Assembly: GCA_026119855.1 (NCBI GenBank) | Contig: JAOWBW010000112.1 | Span: forward strand, 1,860,001 to 1,924,000 | Direction: 5' to 3' | DNA from: Campanula takesimana | Lineage: Eukaryota > Streptophyta > Magnoliopsida > Asterales > Campanulaceae | Length of the DNA stretch: 64,000 nucleotides | In this document: positions 45,352-57,000 of the stretch, in pieces | Layout of the letters: each line of letters opens with the position of its first letter | Numbering within the stretch: the first letter of the stretch is position 1 | Notes under the pieces: generated by a model | The model's input: only the letters and a program-made list of their open reading frames with translations | What the model was told of the DNA's origin: nothing | The model's database searches: none | Program-made: the position numbers and the translations under genes

Positions 45352-46842
45352 TGTTGGTAGTGGTGCCCTAGGCACGTTTAATAAACGTTGTAATTGTTAT
45401 CATTTATTTCACATCAATAAAGAGATGTTTTGATTATTATTGTTGTTCATGTTTACTTATAATAATCTCCGTCCCTAGTACTTGTTAAGCACTAGTATAA
45501 AGGCTAAATGATCATGAGATGATCATGTTAGATTTATGGGTACTTGTTTGGAACAAGGTACTGGACATGACCCGCTGTATGAGATTTATGTCATGGTCTA
45601 TGTCAAACATATATCTCATATTAGTTATGTCATTCGAATCCTTAGACATGAAGTTATTATAGTCTTCCACTTGATGAAGATTATGTTTGACATATTCAAA
45701 CGCTACCTTTAACCGGGTAGTTATAAAGGGTATGATTGGCATGGTCGGATTCACGAAGGGAAGAATAATAAGCTAAATGGATTTGTCCCTCTACGGAGAG
45801 ATGTCAATCTTAAGCCTCTCGTAGGAATGATGTTGATGAAATGTTCGGCCGGACTCAAATGAATTGATTGGATCAATGTCATTTGGATTATCAACATATT
45901 CGGAATCGAGAAAGTATTGAACAAAAACAAGTTGACTGCTTGACCATGACTTGTGTTCAATGACATCGTGGACAAAGGGATTATGACATGTTCTAAAAGG
46001 AATGCGAACTTGTATCTAGTTATACTATTTAGGTAGGTATGACGGTTTGCTAGAACCTAATCATATCTTATGGTTTCATGTTTGAACCCATTGCCAACTT
46101 AGTATAATCCTAGAGGGTCACACACAATAGAACGAATCTTTAAAAGGACTAAATTGGAATTTTGGAAATTCTGGACATTCTGGGGAAGTGGGCGACCGCA
46201 CAGTGTTGACTGGGCGGCCGCACACTTAGCTCATTTTTGTACCAGTTTGTTTCAGATAGTTGTGCGACCGCACAGTGTATTCTGGGCGGCCGCACAGTGC
46301 TGCCGGGGGCATATTCCTAATTTGATTAGGAAACGAATTTTGGACGGGTTTAGACATAAGTTTCCTATTTGGAATAGGTTTAACTTGTATATAAACAACC
46401 ATATTCGGGCCATAACAAAACATAGCCTTTTGTGAGTCTCCAAAGAGTTTGAGAGAGGTTTTATTTTGTTCTAAGACATCCTTGGTTGAAGAACAAAATA
46501 ATACACAAAAGAAAATTCCATATAGTCATATCAATTGTGAAAGTGTGTTTCATAATTATTGGTCTAGCAACCAAGATTAAGGAGTCTCTTGATATTCGTT
46601 CGAAGTGTGGATACCGCTAGAGGGTGAATTTTATCATCTTACAAAGTTCGTGATTTATTCGTGATAAAGCTTCAAGATCTCCACCAAGACCAAAGAGAAA
46701 AGTTCATAGCCATCAAGGGTTAGTTTTATCCTATATTAATATTGTTGTATTTGATTTAATCATATGAACGGATCTATGGCTTTGGGTTTCTTAAAATTTT
46801 AATTGCTATATTCTGCTGCGCATGTTACTTGGAAACCCAACA
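45352..46842 (+). repeat. 3' LTR of the Ty1/copia element
   Basis: Same length as the 5' LTR, with about 24 substitutions and no obvious indel. Contains the second LTR copy of the word cluster at 46189-46297. Confidence 0.95.
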
Positions 46843-46847
46843 ATGTG

Positions 46848-47795
46848 TTTGGCTTGGTTTCCTACTTTGGAATCATTGCCCCCGGTTGTTGTTTAAAGCA
46901 ATTATTTATTACTATGCTCTCGTGTAAAGTCCAGCTTGTACTTCTTGTTGTGATTTCGGGCAATGGTAGGGATTATAAGGCACACGAGACAAGTTCATTG
47001 TAAGGCTTCTACCATTGTTTTCCCATTTTTAACCCCCTTTCTTGGGCCAAATGTTGGGCACTTTTAGGTTATGACTTTGTGTCATTTTCCCCCCGTTGTT
47101 GTTGTTGTTATTGTTTGGTTCCGGAACCAGTTTCAGCCCTTTGGTGCTGCTCAGTTGATACCTCTCAGATGGTTATATGTTTGATTCGAGAACATTGGCT
47201 CAGTATCCACTTATGAGTGTTTATTTCCGCTTTATGTGTGGTATGATGAGTTGACTCTGCCTCTCATATTATATGCTATGTGATTGCTATGATACTGTTC
47301 TTTACGAGTATCATTTCAGCATGTAACGTAGTTGCATTTTAGTAGCTTACTGAGATTTATTCTCACCACGATCCTTGTTTATTTGTTTTCCTTAGATAAA
47401 GGCGAGCCAAGGGAATAGGTCACTTCACAAGGGAGGACGTCGGGTTGATAATCCATTTTGGAAAGTAAGTGTGGTTTAAAGGTTGCATTATATAAATGTA
47501 TAACCTTTGGGGTAGTGTACTCGAAACTTTATTCGTGTATCACCTATTTTTTTAAAGTGTGGTGATTGTACATTTGTAAGTAAAGTGTGTAAGCCTTCGG
47601 GCTAAGTACTTTCGTTTGTGAAAGTTGGTTGTAAAGTTTGTTTGAAAGTTAAATGAAAGTCTTTGAACTTCGAGTGTGGATTTTGTTAAACTTTATGAAA
47701 GTATATTTTGAAAATTTTTCTAAAAGTGTTATATGACGTCTTCCATGCGTGTCCTGAACGTGGGGCCAAGTAGGACCACGGGTTGGGGCGCGACA
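46848..47795 (+). repeat. 3' LTR of the Tekay-like element, second part
   Basis: Continues the LTR interrupted at 38304 after the ATGTG duplication. Its last 150 bp align with 33216-33365 and end GGGTTGGGGCGCGACA. Confidence 0.9.
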
Positions 47796-48330
47796 ATTTC
47801 TAAACCCTAAACTTTAGGTAATTACTCCCATGATCAGTAATTCTCCAAGGATGAATATGACGAATACACATTGATCTTATCAATGGTATAATCACTATTC
47901 TAGGATGTGATCATCTTGTATGATTCTTTCTCCTCCACCTTCATTATGCATGATCCCGCTTCTTCTCTTTGTTCTGATTATGTGCAAACTACATCGACCT
48001 GAGCTTCTCATCACGAGAGGAACGTAGGCAATCTTTGGATCCGGTCTCAATCACTAACACACTACTAACACATTAATCATGATAGAAAGTCCGATCTATC
48101 AAGCGATAGGAGTGATAACTTGATATTCTTCTCTTGTCGTAACTTGACCCCCGAACCCTCTCTGTTAGTTTTTCTCAATGTTTTAGCTCGATAAAAACAA
48201 CGTGGCGACTCTTAATAAAGTTAAATGCCAACATAAATATCCTAATCCCATAGATAAGATAAATAAAGATAAATAAAAGAAAGACTTCCAGTGCGTCGCC
48301 TGCATTTTCGGAAAGGGGTATTCACATAAC
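47796..48330 (+). mobile_element. Tat/Ogre-like LTR or leader fragment
   Basis: Contains GAGAGGAACGTAGGCAATCT, recalling 318-337, and AACGTGGCGACTCTT, a motif typical of Tat/Ogre elements near the LTR/primer-binding region. No coding sequence. Both ends are cut by other elements. Confidence 0.5.
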
Positions 48331-48339
48331 CTTGAACAG

Positions 48340-49873
48340 GGAGCCAAACTCATTTCGTGAAGCCATGATGGATGAAGGATGGAAATAGTCTAATGCATGA
48401 TGAAATCAAAACCTTAAAAGATAATGGCACTTGGACTTTGGAGCCTCTACCATAAGGCAAAAAGGCATTGTGAAATTAGTGGGTTTATCGCATCAAATAC
48501 CGTTCTGATGGAAGCATTAAAAGATTGAAGTCTCGGTTAGTGGTTTTTAGAAATCATCAAAAGGAAGGAAGTGATTATGCTGAAACATTTGCTCCAGTTG
48601 CAAAAGTGGTGACTCTTCGTGCTTTTCTAACAGTTGTCGCTTCTAAAAAATGGGAACTTCATCAGATGGATGTTTACAATTCCTTCTTACATGGGGATCT
48701 TGAAGAACAAGTCTACATAAAACTACCTCCGGGTTTTGAGTCCTCCAAATGGAATATGGTGTGTCGTTTGCGTAAATCATTATATTGTTTAAAACAAGCA
48801 CCAAGATGTTGGTTTGCCAAGCGGGTTGCCGCCTTAAAGGGGTATGGATTTCTGCAATCTTATTTGGATTGATTATTCTCTTTTCACCTTCACAAAATCA
48901 GTTGTTCAGGTAAATGTTCTCGTCTATGTTGATGATCTCATTATCTATGGGAACGATTTCACTGCGTTACGTGAGTTTAAAGCCTATCTGAATGATTGTT
49001 TTAAAATGAATTATATTGGGCCTCTAAGTATTTTCTTGGTATTGAAGTTGCACGAAGCACTTCAGGATTATTTTTGTCAAAGAAAGTATGCTCTTGATAT
49101 TATTTCTGAGACTGGATTATTGGGGGCAAAACCTGCAGATTTTCCCATTATTCAAAATCACAAACTGGTTCTAGCTACAGGCAAGGAGCTCTTTGATATG
49201 GAAAAGTATAGACGGCTTGTGGGAAGACTTATCTATATCGCTGTCACTCGTCCAGATTTATCCAACAACGTCCACATTTTATCTCAGTTTATGAAAGCTC
49301 CTCGAGTTGAACATTAGGAAGCTGCCTTACGAATTGTCAGATACCTTAAGGGCACACCTAGTTAGGGAATTATCTTGATAACTGACAGTAATTTGTCTCT
49401 ATGTGGTTGGTGTGATTCGGACTGGGCTGCTTGCCCCACTACCCGAAAGTCACTAACAGGATGGCTTGTTTTTCTAGGTAATTCTCCTATTTCATGGAAA
49501 ACTAAGAAATAGGAAACAGTTTCACGGTATTCTGCGGAGGCCGAATATAGATCTATGACAGCCATTACATGTGAATTAAAATGGTTAAAAGGTCTTTTAC
49601 TTAGATTTGGATGATGTGCCTCTCTTCTGTGATAGTCAATCACCGATCCATCTTGCTCAAAATCCAGTTTTTCATGAAAGGTCGAAACATATTGAGGTTG
49701 ATTGTCATTTTGTTTGTGATGCAGTCAAGAAAGGTCTCATTGCTCCTTCTTATGTTCCTACATCTACACATTTGGCGGATATATTTACCAAAGCTCTTGG
49801 TAAGAAGCAGTTTGATTTTATTTGAAGCAAGTTGGGCATTTTGAATCCCCATGCTCTAACTTGAGGGGGGGGG
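48340..49873 (+). pseudogene. Ty1/copia RT-RNase H fragment, degenerate
   Basis: Starts in the RT linker (REPNSFREAMMDEGW) and runs through KSRLVVFRNHQKEGSDYAET, HQMDVYNSFLHGDLEEQVYI, VLVYVDDLIIYGND, the RNase H segment CGWCDSDWAACPTTRKSLTG and the C-terminal [11 protein letters not shown], with several stops and frameshifts. Gag, protease and integrase are absent, so the fragment is 5' truncated. A purine tract and LTR start follow. The short spacing and motifs resemble the Ale/Retrofit group (tentative). Confidence 0.85.
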
Positions 49874-49915
49874 TGTTACAGAATATGGATCTCCTAATGA
49901 GTTTAGGAGATCCGA
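49874..49915 (+). repeat. First 42 bp of that copia element's 3' LTR
   Basis: TGTTACAGAATATGGATC follows the G-rich purine tract. GGATCTCC and GGAGATCC in it form an inverted pair. It is cut at 49915 by the minus-strand gypsy LTR. Confidence 0.65.
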
Positions 49916-52038
49916 TGTAACGACCCGAAACCCGAACCCAAACTTTACGGGTCCCAAGTCCGGCCACGTCACCATTTACAATACTAAACCACAAGATATT
50001 AGCAAAACTAATCGAATACATTCATTATATCATTTCCAAAACATAACATCTAAAACCCAATAAAACATTAAAGTCTTACAACTCCCAAATAAATAAAATA
50101 ATCAACTAAAGAGTCAAGATTAATAATAATCATAGTAAATCTAAAATTCTTTTTCTAAATTGCTCCACAACTGAAAATTTCCATCTTATTTATTACCTGA
50201 AAGAAGAGAGAACGAAAGGGGTGAGCGAACAAATGCCCAGTAAGATCATACGGCGCCCCTTCGGTTTCTAAGAAGGGGTGACCACAACGGAAGCACGAAA
50301 ATCATTTAATCAAAACGAAAGGGAGTTTCACATCAATTTATATAAAAAAGAAAACTCTTTTCAAATAAATCAAAATCTTATGGCTTCAAAATTGTAGGTT
50401 CGAATATTTTTGAAAGCACGTTTTGATCACATACTGGTCAAAAACCAATTCGATGATTCTAAGCAATTTCGTCAATTCCAACTCAGTAATTCCATCAATT
50501 CCAACTCAAAAAGGTATATCCGGATAACCATCATTAACAATCAATGTCAAAATCAAAGTATCACAAAGATACTGCCATGTATACACCCATGACCGGTATC
50601 ACGTATACACCCGTGACAGGTATCGCGTATACACCCGCGACTGGTATCACGTATACACCCGTGACAGGTATCGCGTATACACCCGCGACAGGTATCACGT
50701 ATTCACTCGTGACTGATATCGTTTAACGCAATGATCATATCAAAATCTCAAAAGGGTACCCATTGGTACAGTCAAACCAAATATCATTTTATTTCAAATA
50801 CAGTACCACTCGGTACAACTAAAACTTTCAAAATCATTTCAAATAAAGTACCATGCGGTACAAGTCTTTGTTCAAAATCAATCACAACGATGATTTTCAT
50901 GTAACCAATAATTTTGTTACATGATCTAAGAGGGTTCAAATGACGTACGAGTTACAGAACGGAGTTCATTTTCAAAAGTATACCCGCCATAAAGGTATAC
51001 ACAATTTTTCATTAAAAACGGAACGGAGGGCCAATACAAATAACGAAGTTCAAAAGACAAACGGAACGTAATCCCTTACCTTAATTGCGCTGCAAAGGTA
51101 CTCTTGTAAACGGGCGGCACACCTAACACTGCTTCCCAAAATCTAGCAGTCGAATAAACACTTATAATCAATATATGCTCAACTTTTGCAAATATACTCT
51201 AAATGAAAACAATCCTAATTAATACCCTTCTTAGTAAAGCTAAATAGGATGACTAAATTCATTAATTATGTATTCTGCTAAAAAGGCAGAAAGTACACCC
51301 TCCTTCCCCACGTCACTATCACACACTCACTCTTCAATCTCTTTCGGTGTAAGTCCTTTTTTTTTATTTGCAAATGAGTCCTTCACATATATATATACAC
51401 ACATATATATCTATGTTCTTTTTCATGAAAATCCTTAAATAGTTACATATAGTCCTCAATTCAATCACCATCCCAATCCTCTCTCCTCTCTCTCACCTCA
51501 CTTTCATCTCTCTCTCCTCCATTCTCTCTCTCTTCTTTCTTACTTTATCCAGCCCATCTCCCTCTTTGCTCATCTTTCTTATTCTTTTCTTTGACTTTAC
51601 ACACACAATTCTTTCTCTCACTTCCGTCCCCTCTCTCTCTACACATTAACCCATGTAATAGTACTACTTTTATGATCAAAACTTAGACTGTGCCACACGA
51701 ACAAGAGAGAAAAGATCAGTATTTACCTCTAACTGGTGTCCGCTGCTGCTTCCTCTATCTCCCTAGCGCCGCAATACCCAGTCTCTCTTTATCTAAAGTT
51801 TGACTGCCTCTAGGTTTAGGGTTTAAATAAACTATTTATACTTAATATAGGATTTATTCTAGAATTCCCTTAACTGGCCGAGCCCATTTATAGTTATTTC
51901 ATTTGTACCCTTTTGGCCCACAAAAGAAAATTAAATCTCTGAAAATAAAAAGCCCAAATTTTAAAATCTCTGATCTAGCGACCCAAAATAATAAATAAAA
52001 TAAACTTTACTTTTCTAAAAAAAATAGTGGATATTACA
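49916..52038 (-). repeat. 3' LTR of a minus-strand Ty3/gypsy element (2.1 kb)
   Basis: On the minus strand it begins TGTAATATCCACTA right after a purine tract (TTTTTAGGGGGTAAAAT) and ends GGGTTTCGGGTCGTTACA. It contains the 24-bp minisatellite at 50576-50711, a GGGGTGAGCGAACAA stretch and CT-rich low-complexity sequence near 51480-51650. Non-coding. Confidence 0.75.
50576..50711. repeat. 24-bp minisatellite, six copies, each a hairpin
   Basis: Units start at 50576, 50600, 50624, 50648, 50672 and 50696. Each has a 4-bp stem around an 8-base loop (TATACACC, last copy TATTCACT). Stems are CATG/CATG, CACG/CGTG, CGCG/CGCG, CACG/CGTG, CGCG/CGCG, CACG/CGTG; every pair remains complementary. Units are separated by AC(C/A/T)GGTAT-like spacers. 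Confidence 0.9.
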
Positions 52039-52060
52039 ATTTTACCCCCTAAAAAGAAGT

Positions 52061-52417
52061 TTAGTCCTCTAAACTTAACGTACCTGCGACTGTCCATTTT
52101 GCATTTTCATCACATTTAGCCGTCATAGTATAGATCCTTCCTGTTCGGTTCGAATTCGACTCGCCCTTGTCATCACTTCTTGCCTGCTTTCCTCTCTTAA
52201 TTGGTTCTGGGCTGTCTTTAATCTTATGTCCTTTCTTACCACAATTAAAGCAAGATCCAGTAGTCCAATAACATGTATCAGTTGCATGATTTCCCCCACA
52301 CGCGCGACAAGTGATACTATCCTGCCTCTTCGACTTACTCTCTAAATCCTTATTGTCCTTATCATGGGAACTAGCCTGCCTGTCCCTCTTCCTCTGCTTG
52401 TCATCCCAATCAGACTG
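52061..52417 (-). pseudogene. Gag fragment with zinc knuckles of the minus-strand gypsy element
   Basis: The frame reads DWDDKQRKRDRQ..., ITCRACGGNHATDTCYW, then CFNCGKKGHKIKDSPEP, i.e. one CCHC-like and one imperfect CCHC knuckle, and ends about 20 bp before the purine tract and 3' LTR. Protease, RT and integrase are missing, so an internal deletion joins gag to the 3' end. Its 5' side is cut by the SIRE-like LTR at 52418. Confidence 0.8.
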
Positions 52418-53933
52418 TGTTGGTCCCAAAGACACAACAAGGGTATGAAAAGAGGCTAGAGGGGGGGTGAATAGCCTATTAAAATTTCAACCCTTTTTCA
52501 AATTCAACCAAGTGCTTACTCTTGAATATGCGGTCAAGTTAAAACCACACGGTCAAGGGGTAATATGCACAGCGGAAGTTTTCGTTAGAAATGGGAAAGG
52601 TTGGTTTTGACTAAAATCTCTAAGTAGGAATACCAGCACTCACGGTCAACCAGGTAGCGGTCGAGTGAGTCTGGTCGAGGGTGAAGTGCGGTCAAGAGAT
52701 TGCGGTCAAGAGGTTGAGATTTGAAAGTTGTTGTCTTAGAAGTTTTTGGCAAAAGATAAGTTAGTCAGATTTTAACTTAGGCAATTTGGAGAACAAACAA
52801 ACACAATTCACAGCAAGTTATTAAATCTGAAAGATCAAAACACTAAACGACAAACAAAGTTAATATGAACAATGAAGAACAAGATGAACAATACTTGAAA
52901 GTAAATTTGCAGAAAGTAAAATGACACAAGTATTTGGAAAGGTTCGATCTGTTGAAAAGATCTACGTCCTTTACCAAGATGGTCAGTCTTAGATTTTGAA
53001 TGGAGGTATATATTGATTCTTGAGTGTACAGATTACAGAGATGAAGTATTGAATCAACACCTACTTTCTATGAAGAACAAATCCTAGACTTAGACCAATG
53101 TATCCCTTTTGATTCAATCTAAGTGATTGATCAATTGGCGTGAGTGTGTGTAAGAATCTGAAGCTCTTTGAAATCTATATGATTTAGAGCCTAAAGAATC
53201 TTATGTGTATGATCTTCAATCACCAAGTATTTCAACAGCAATTTCTCTCTTGGAATCTCAGCTTAGTTCAATGAAGAACTTAAGGGCTATTTATAGCCTT
53301 GAATGAGAAAATAGCTGTTGGATTTACTTGGGCTCCAAGTTGAAGGACAATGAGCTGTTGAATTCTGATTGGAGCTCAATCTGAGTTTGTCCTTTTTGCT
53401 GATAAGAGGTGGTCCCACTTAGATGAATTTCAAATTTGAATTACTTGGGATCCAAGTTCTGCAACGTTCTAAACTAACCATAGTTTGATACAAGTGACCA
53501 TGGTTAAGTTTGAACATATTTGGGTTCTTGAACTTCTGCTCATCTGCGGTCAAGACTTGCGGTCGAAGCTCTTGCGGTCAATGTGCCTAAGGGCATCTGC
53601 GGTCGAGGGGTCAAATGTGACCTGTCAAGATATGCCACAAAGCTTCACGGTCACTGACTTCCGGTCAAGTGATTCACGGTCCAGTGGTCTTCCACAGTCA
53701 GGTGGTCTACCACGGTCAAGTGAATTCACGGTCGAGGTCTTGACCACTAAAATTCCAGACTTAGAAAATTTTCAGCCTATCATTCTAAAGCCTATACTAT
53801 CAAAGTGGACTATTCTAAAAATGAAGTTTAACACTTCTTACAATATATCCTAAAGTCCTCAAAAGATAAAATTAGGTTATGGGATCAATCAAATCTAGGT
53901 AATAGGAGTGGTTTATAATAAGCATACCCAACA
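52418..53933 (-). repeat. 3' LTR of the SIRE-like element
   Basis: 1516 bp with TGTTGG/CCAACA ends. It contains GAGGCTAGAGGGGGGGTG and about 16 copies of the word (G/A)CGGTC(A/G)A, concentrated at 52529-52710 and 53545-53745. Confidence 0.75.
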
Positions 53934-54299
53934 ATCTCCCCCTATTTGATTGAGACCATTACCTACTATAACAAAGGCTAATTCATTGTACTTGGTAATA
54001 ACATGTTTTCAAGAAAATAATATTTTATTAATTTCATGCCCCAAGTCAATGCACACAGTGTCATAGATTTCTATCAGCCTAAAAAGATAAAAGATACTAA
54101 TCCTAGCAAGATAGACATATAAGGTTTGAATGCATTTTTAGAGAAAATAACAATAGGTATGCAAATGCATCATTCAAGAGGTACTCCACAAAAATATAAT
54201 CATTAAGGTGAGGAGTGCAGACAAAAGAGAATAAAAGTTTCACAACCAAATGAAAGAAACAGAAATAAAAGTTGTTTAGACAAACATCAACAAATTGTT

Positions 54300-57000
54300 T
54301 CAAACATGACCACACACGGTCATAATCAAATGGTGGGATTAACCAAGATATGGATCTCCTTTAAAGTAGCAAAGTTTGGTTGAGAGGCCAACTCCAGGTA
54401 TGATGATGAGGTCTTTGAGATCATTGATTTGAGGAAGTCCATGTTCACGGTTGGAAATTTAAAGCTGTCTTCACCTTCATCTTCATCAGCAGCAAGTCTG
54501 TTCCCATGTCCGGTCGCTTGATTTTGAGATGAGGAGCCTTGAGATCCAGCAATGCTATCCACGTCAATTGAAATTGAAGAGTTGAAATTTTGTTAATAAC
54601 TTCCTGCACATTTGAGTTAGCAATTTCATAAACCCTATCAATCTTGGAAGTTTGACCTTCAAGCCGTTGGGTGTGGACTTGCATAGCTTGCTTCATAGCT
54701 TCTATCTTTGGCGTGAACTTTTCTGCGACCGATAACAAACCAACAGAAACACTTGCGTTGATTTCCGCTTTGAGAGAGGTCTTGACCTTATCCATCTTCT
54801 CAAATAGAAAATTCTTGTTGCCTGTCATAACCTTTGACATTTCTTTGCCAGCTTCATCAATTGTCTTGACCAGTGAACGGTCAATGGAATTGGATTGTGC
54901 CTTGAGTTCCTCTTTAAGATCAGCACGGGTGAGAGAAGCGGTAGAGGTAGATGCGGTCAAGGCAATGTTGGGATTCACGGTAGCTAGGCTTTCAAGTAGC
55001 CTTTGTTATGATCTGACTCTCCCCCTTAATGGTCTCAACAACAGAAGTCTTGAGCTGATCAACCTTATTCTGCATCTTAATCTGGTTTGCAGCAAGCTTT
55101 GCAATCTCACCTTGAGTATCAAGGTTGATCTGAGTCAAGAACTCAATAGCAGTTAAATGTGAGCCATTTGATCGACCGTACCAGAGGAGGGGTCGGAGGA
55201 GCTTGAGTAGACTGAGGGGGCTAGGAGCGAGAAGGAGACTGGTTAATACATCATTATGGTCAACTGGGTACACGGTCGCCATCTTGACCGTGACCCTGAA
55301 GCTCAACATCAGTGGACTTGCCTTGTTCAGCGGTCGCCTCAACAGGACGCACTTGATCATCATCACTAAAATCAGGACTGTCTATATTCACAATTTTCTC
55401 AACATGTTAAACATCACCACTTTCAATATCTTGATTACCGATTCACCACTTGATTCTACCAACTCCACATCATTCTGGTTCATCAACTAAGTTAAGAGTG
55501 TGCTTTGCTCTTTGACGTTGCGGTTGAGTAGGAGGGACATCAATTCCTCATCACGGTCGCCTTGCATAGGTGAACCGGATGGAGTGAAGACAGGAGATGC
55601 GGTCGAGACGGAGGTGTTTAAGATACCTTGGTTTTCTTTGAGGTTTGGATGGGACTAAGAGAGAGATCCCTTTTCTTGGATTTCTCCCCCTGAGATGGAA
55701 CGGGGAGTGCAGAAGACTTTGACTTGAAGGATTTGGATGGAGCGGTCGAGAGGACACGGTTGGTTTGGAGATCGTTGATTTGGAGATGGGAGCGGTAGAC
55801 TTGGTTTTCAATGGTACGGTAGGAGGAATATTGGAAGGACTTATCGGTTGAAGGTTTCTTGATGACAACTCCAGTCAATGGTCTTGGTTTGGGAGGAGCG
55901 GTCGAGGCACAATAGCAATTCCTTTGCCTTTGATTCTCTTGATACTTGTTCATCCTCAGCTTCTTCATCATCATCATCATTATGGACAGATGAGGACTTC
56001 CTTGGTGCGTCAAGTCCTAAGGCTATTCTGGCAGCCTTGGTGTAGGCAGGAGGGATGTATTTTTCTCTTTTGTGCTCAGGTTCACGATTTCTATATTCCT
56101 GGTATTGATCATCACCAAAACGGTTGCGGTAGGTAGATCTCATGGTCTTGATATCAAAGACCTTGGATATAGAGATGGGAACTTTGGCATCTTTATCTCT
56201 GTTGATATCCCTTCTGAGTTCAGGAATGAACTTAAACAGTAGAGAAAGGAACCTTGAGTTTTTCTTGTATTTGGTGGCGGCCTTTTCAGACATCAGCTTC
56301 TTATAATCAGAATGTGATCTAATAGAGATCATATAGAATCTTGGGCCAGTTCATCTTCCTGCCCAGATAGATTGCAGTAGACAGCCTCCATTGAGTGGTA
56401 TTGAAATTCCATGGTTACCACTCTTGCAGAGCAGAACCGTGGCCAACAAGTGACCAATGTAATACATTACCTCTGGAAAGGTTTTCCGGTAGGGCTTGCC
56501 ACACGTCAGTAGATCCCAATCAATCTCATTGCCAATCCATCATATTCTTCGTCAGATAGAGAGATAGGAGCCTCATTGTCAATGTCGAGACCAAGGGTGG
56601 AGGCAATATCAGTGTAGTCAATCTCTATCTTGTGACCGTAAACTTCTGCGGCAATCCAGTTAAGAGATTGTTCTGCTCATCTCGTCCTTTGATTTCCTTT
56701 GCGGTAGAATAAATTCTCCGACTGCGGCAAGGTAGTGACTGGTTTGATTCATAGTGAAATAATGAAGTATGTCTGATTTCTTCATTCTTTTGATCAAGTG
56801 CCTCCCAATGGCATCCTTCTGGAGGTCTTCATATCAATAACGCAGCCGGGAATAAATGATTGCTCCTCCTAAAACAAATTAGAAGTTAGTAACACTGGTG
56901 CGGTCAACCAGTATGCGGTCGAATGACCGAGAGGATGCGGTCGACATGCATACGGTAGACAGAAATGGCGGTAGGCGAAAACACTTAGGAATATTTAAAT
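54300..57000 (-). pseudogene. Env-like / 3' ORF region of the SIRE-like element, degenerate
   Basis: Several frames read in the same direction: 56500-56340 (YYIGHLLATVLLCKSGNHGI, TTQWRLSTAIYLGRK), 56332-55841 (FIPELRRDINRDKDAK, REKYIPPAYTKAARIALGL), 55868-55551 (Ser/Pro/Lys-rich), 55366-54992 and 54978-54445 (a coiled-coil-like SLKAEINASVSVGLLSVAEK segment). Together they resemble the long 3' ORF of SIRE-type elements, sometimes called env-like; no receptor-binding or membrane role can be shown here. Multiple frameshifts separate the parts. The GCGGTC word is scattered through the coding frames. Confidence 0.6.

Larger units (their letters stand above)
38305..46842 (+). mobile_element. Near-intact Ty1/copia retrotransposon
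   Basis: Two LTRs of 1491 bp each (38305-39795 and 45352-46842), both TGTTGG...CCCAACA, differ at about two dozen positions by eye (about 1.6%). A 5-bp duplication ATGTG flanks the element (38300-38304 and 46843-46847). A primer-binding site, a 1.58-kb leader, a single-frame polyprotein and a purine tract (AAGTGGGAGAT) are all present. It sits in the 3' LTR of the Tekay-like element in the same orientation. Confidence 0.96.
33216..47795 (+). mobile_element. Tekay/Del-like Ty3/gypsy chromovirus, interrupted by a Ty1/copia element
   Basis: The last 150 bp of the 5' LTR (33216-33365, ending GGGGCGCGACA) are followed by a primer-binding site, degenerate gag-pol (to 37140), a purine tract AAGGGGGAGTGAT and a 3' LTR beginning TGTAACGACCCC at 37163. 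The 3' LTR is split by the copia element and resumes at 46848, ending GGGGCGCGACA at 47795. LTR ends and protein blocks fit the chromodomain-bearing Tekay lineage. Confidence 0.85.

Noticed and set aside
47796..47800. ATTTC as confirmed target duplication of the Tekay-like element
   Set aside because: The left border is hidden by the gap, so the duplication cannot be verified.
48525..49317. RT frames considered as an endogenous pararetrovirus
   Set aside because: Motif order and neighbours (KARLV-type block, YVDD, copia RNase H, purine tract then LTR) are those of Ty1/copia, and no movement or coat protein is present.
50576..50711. Regular 24-bp repeats considered as a CRISPR array
   Set aside because: Units are head-to-tail with no unique spacers, the genome is eukaryotic, and the array is inside an LTR.
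54445..56332. Minus-strand frames considered as host genes
   Set aside because: They lie between copia pol and its 3' LTR in the same orientation, share the element's GCGGTC word and show multiple frameshifts, so they belong to the retroelement.
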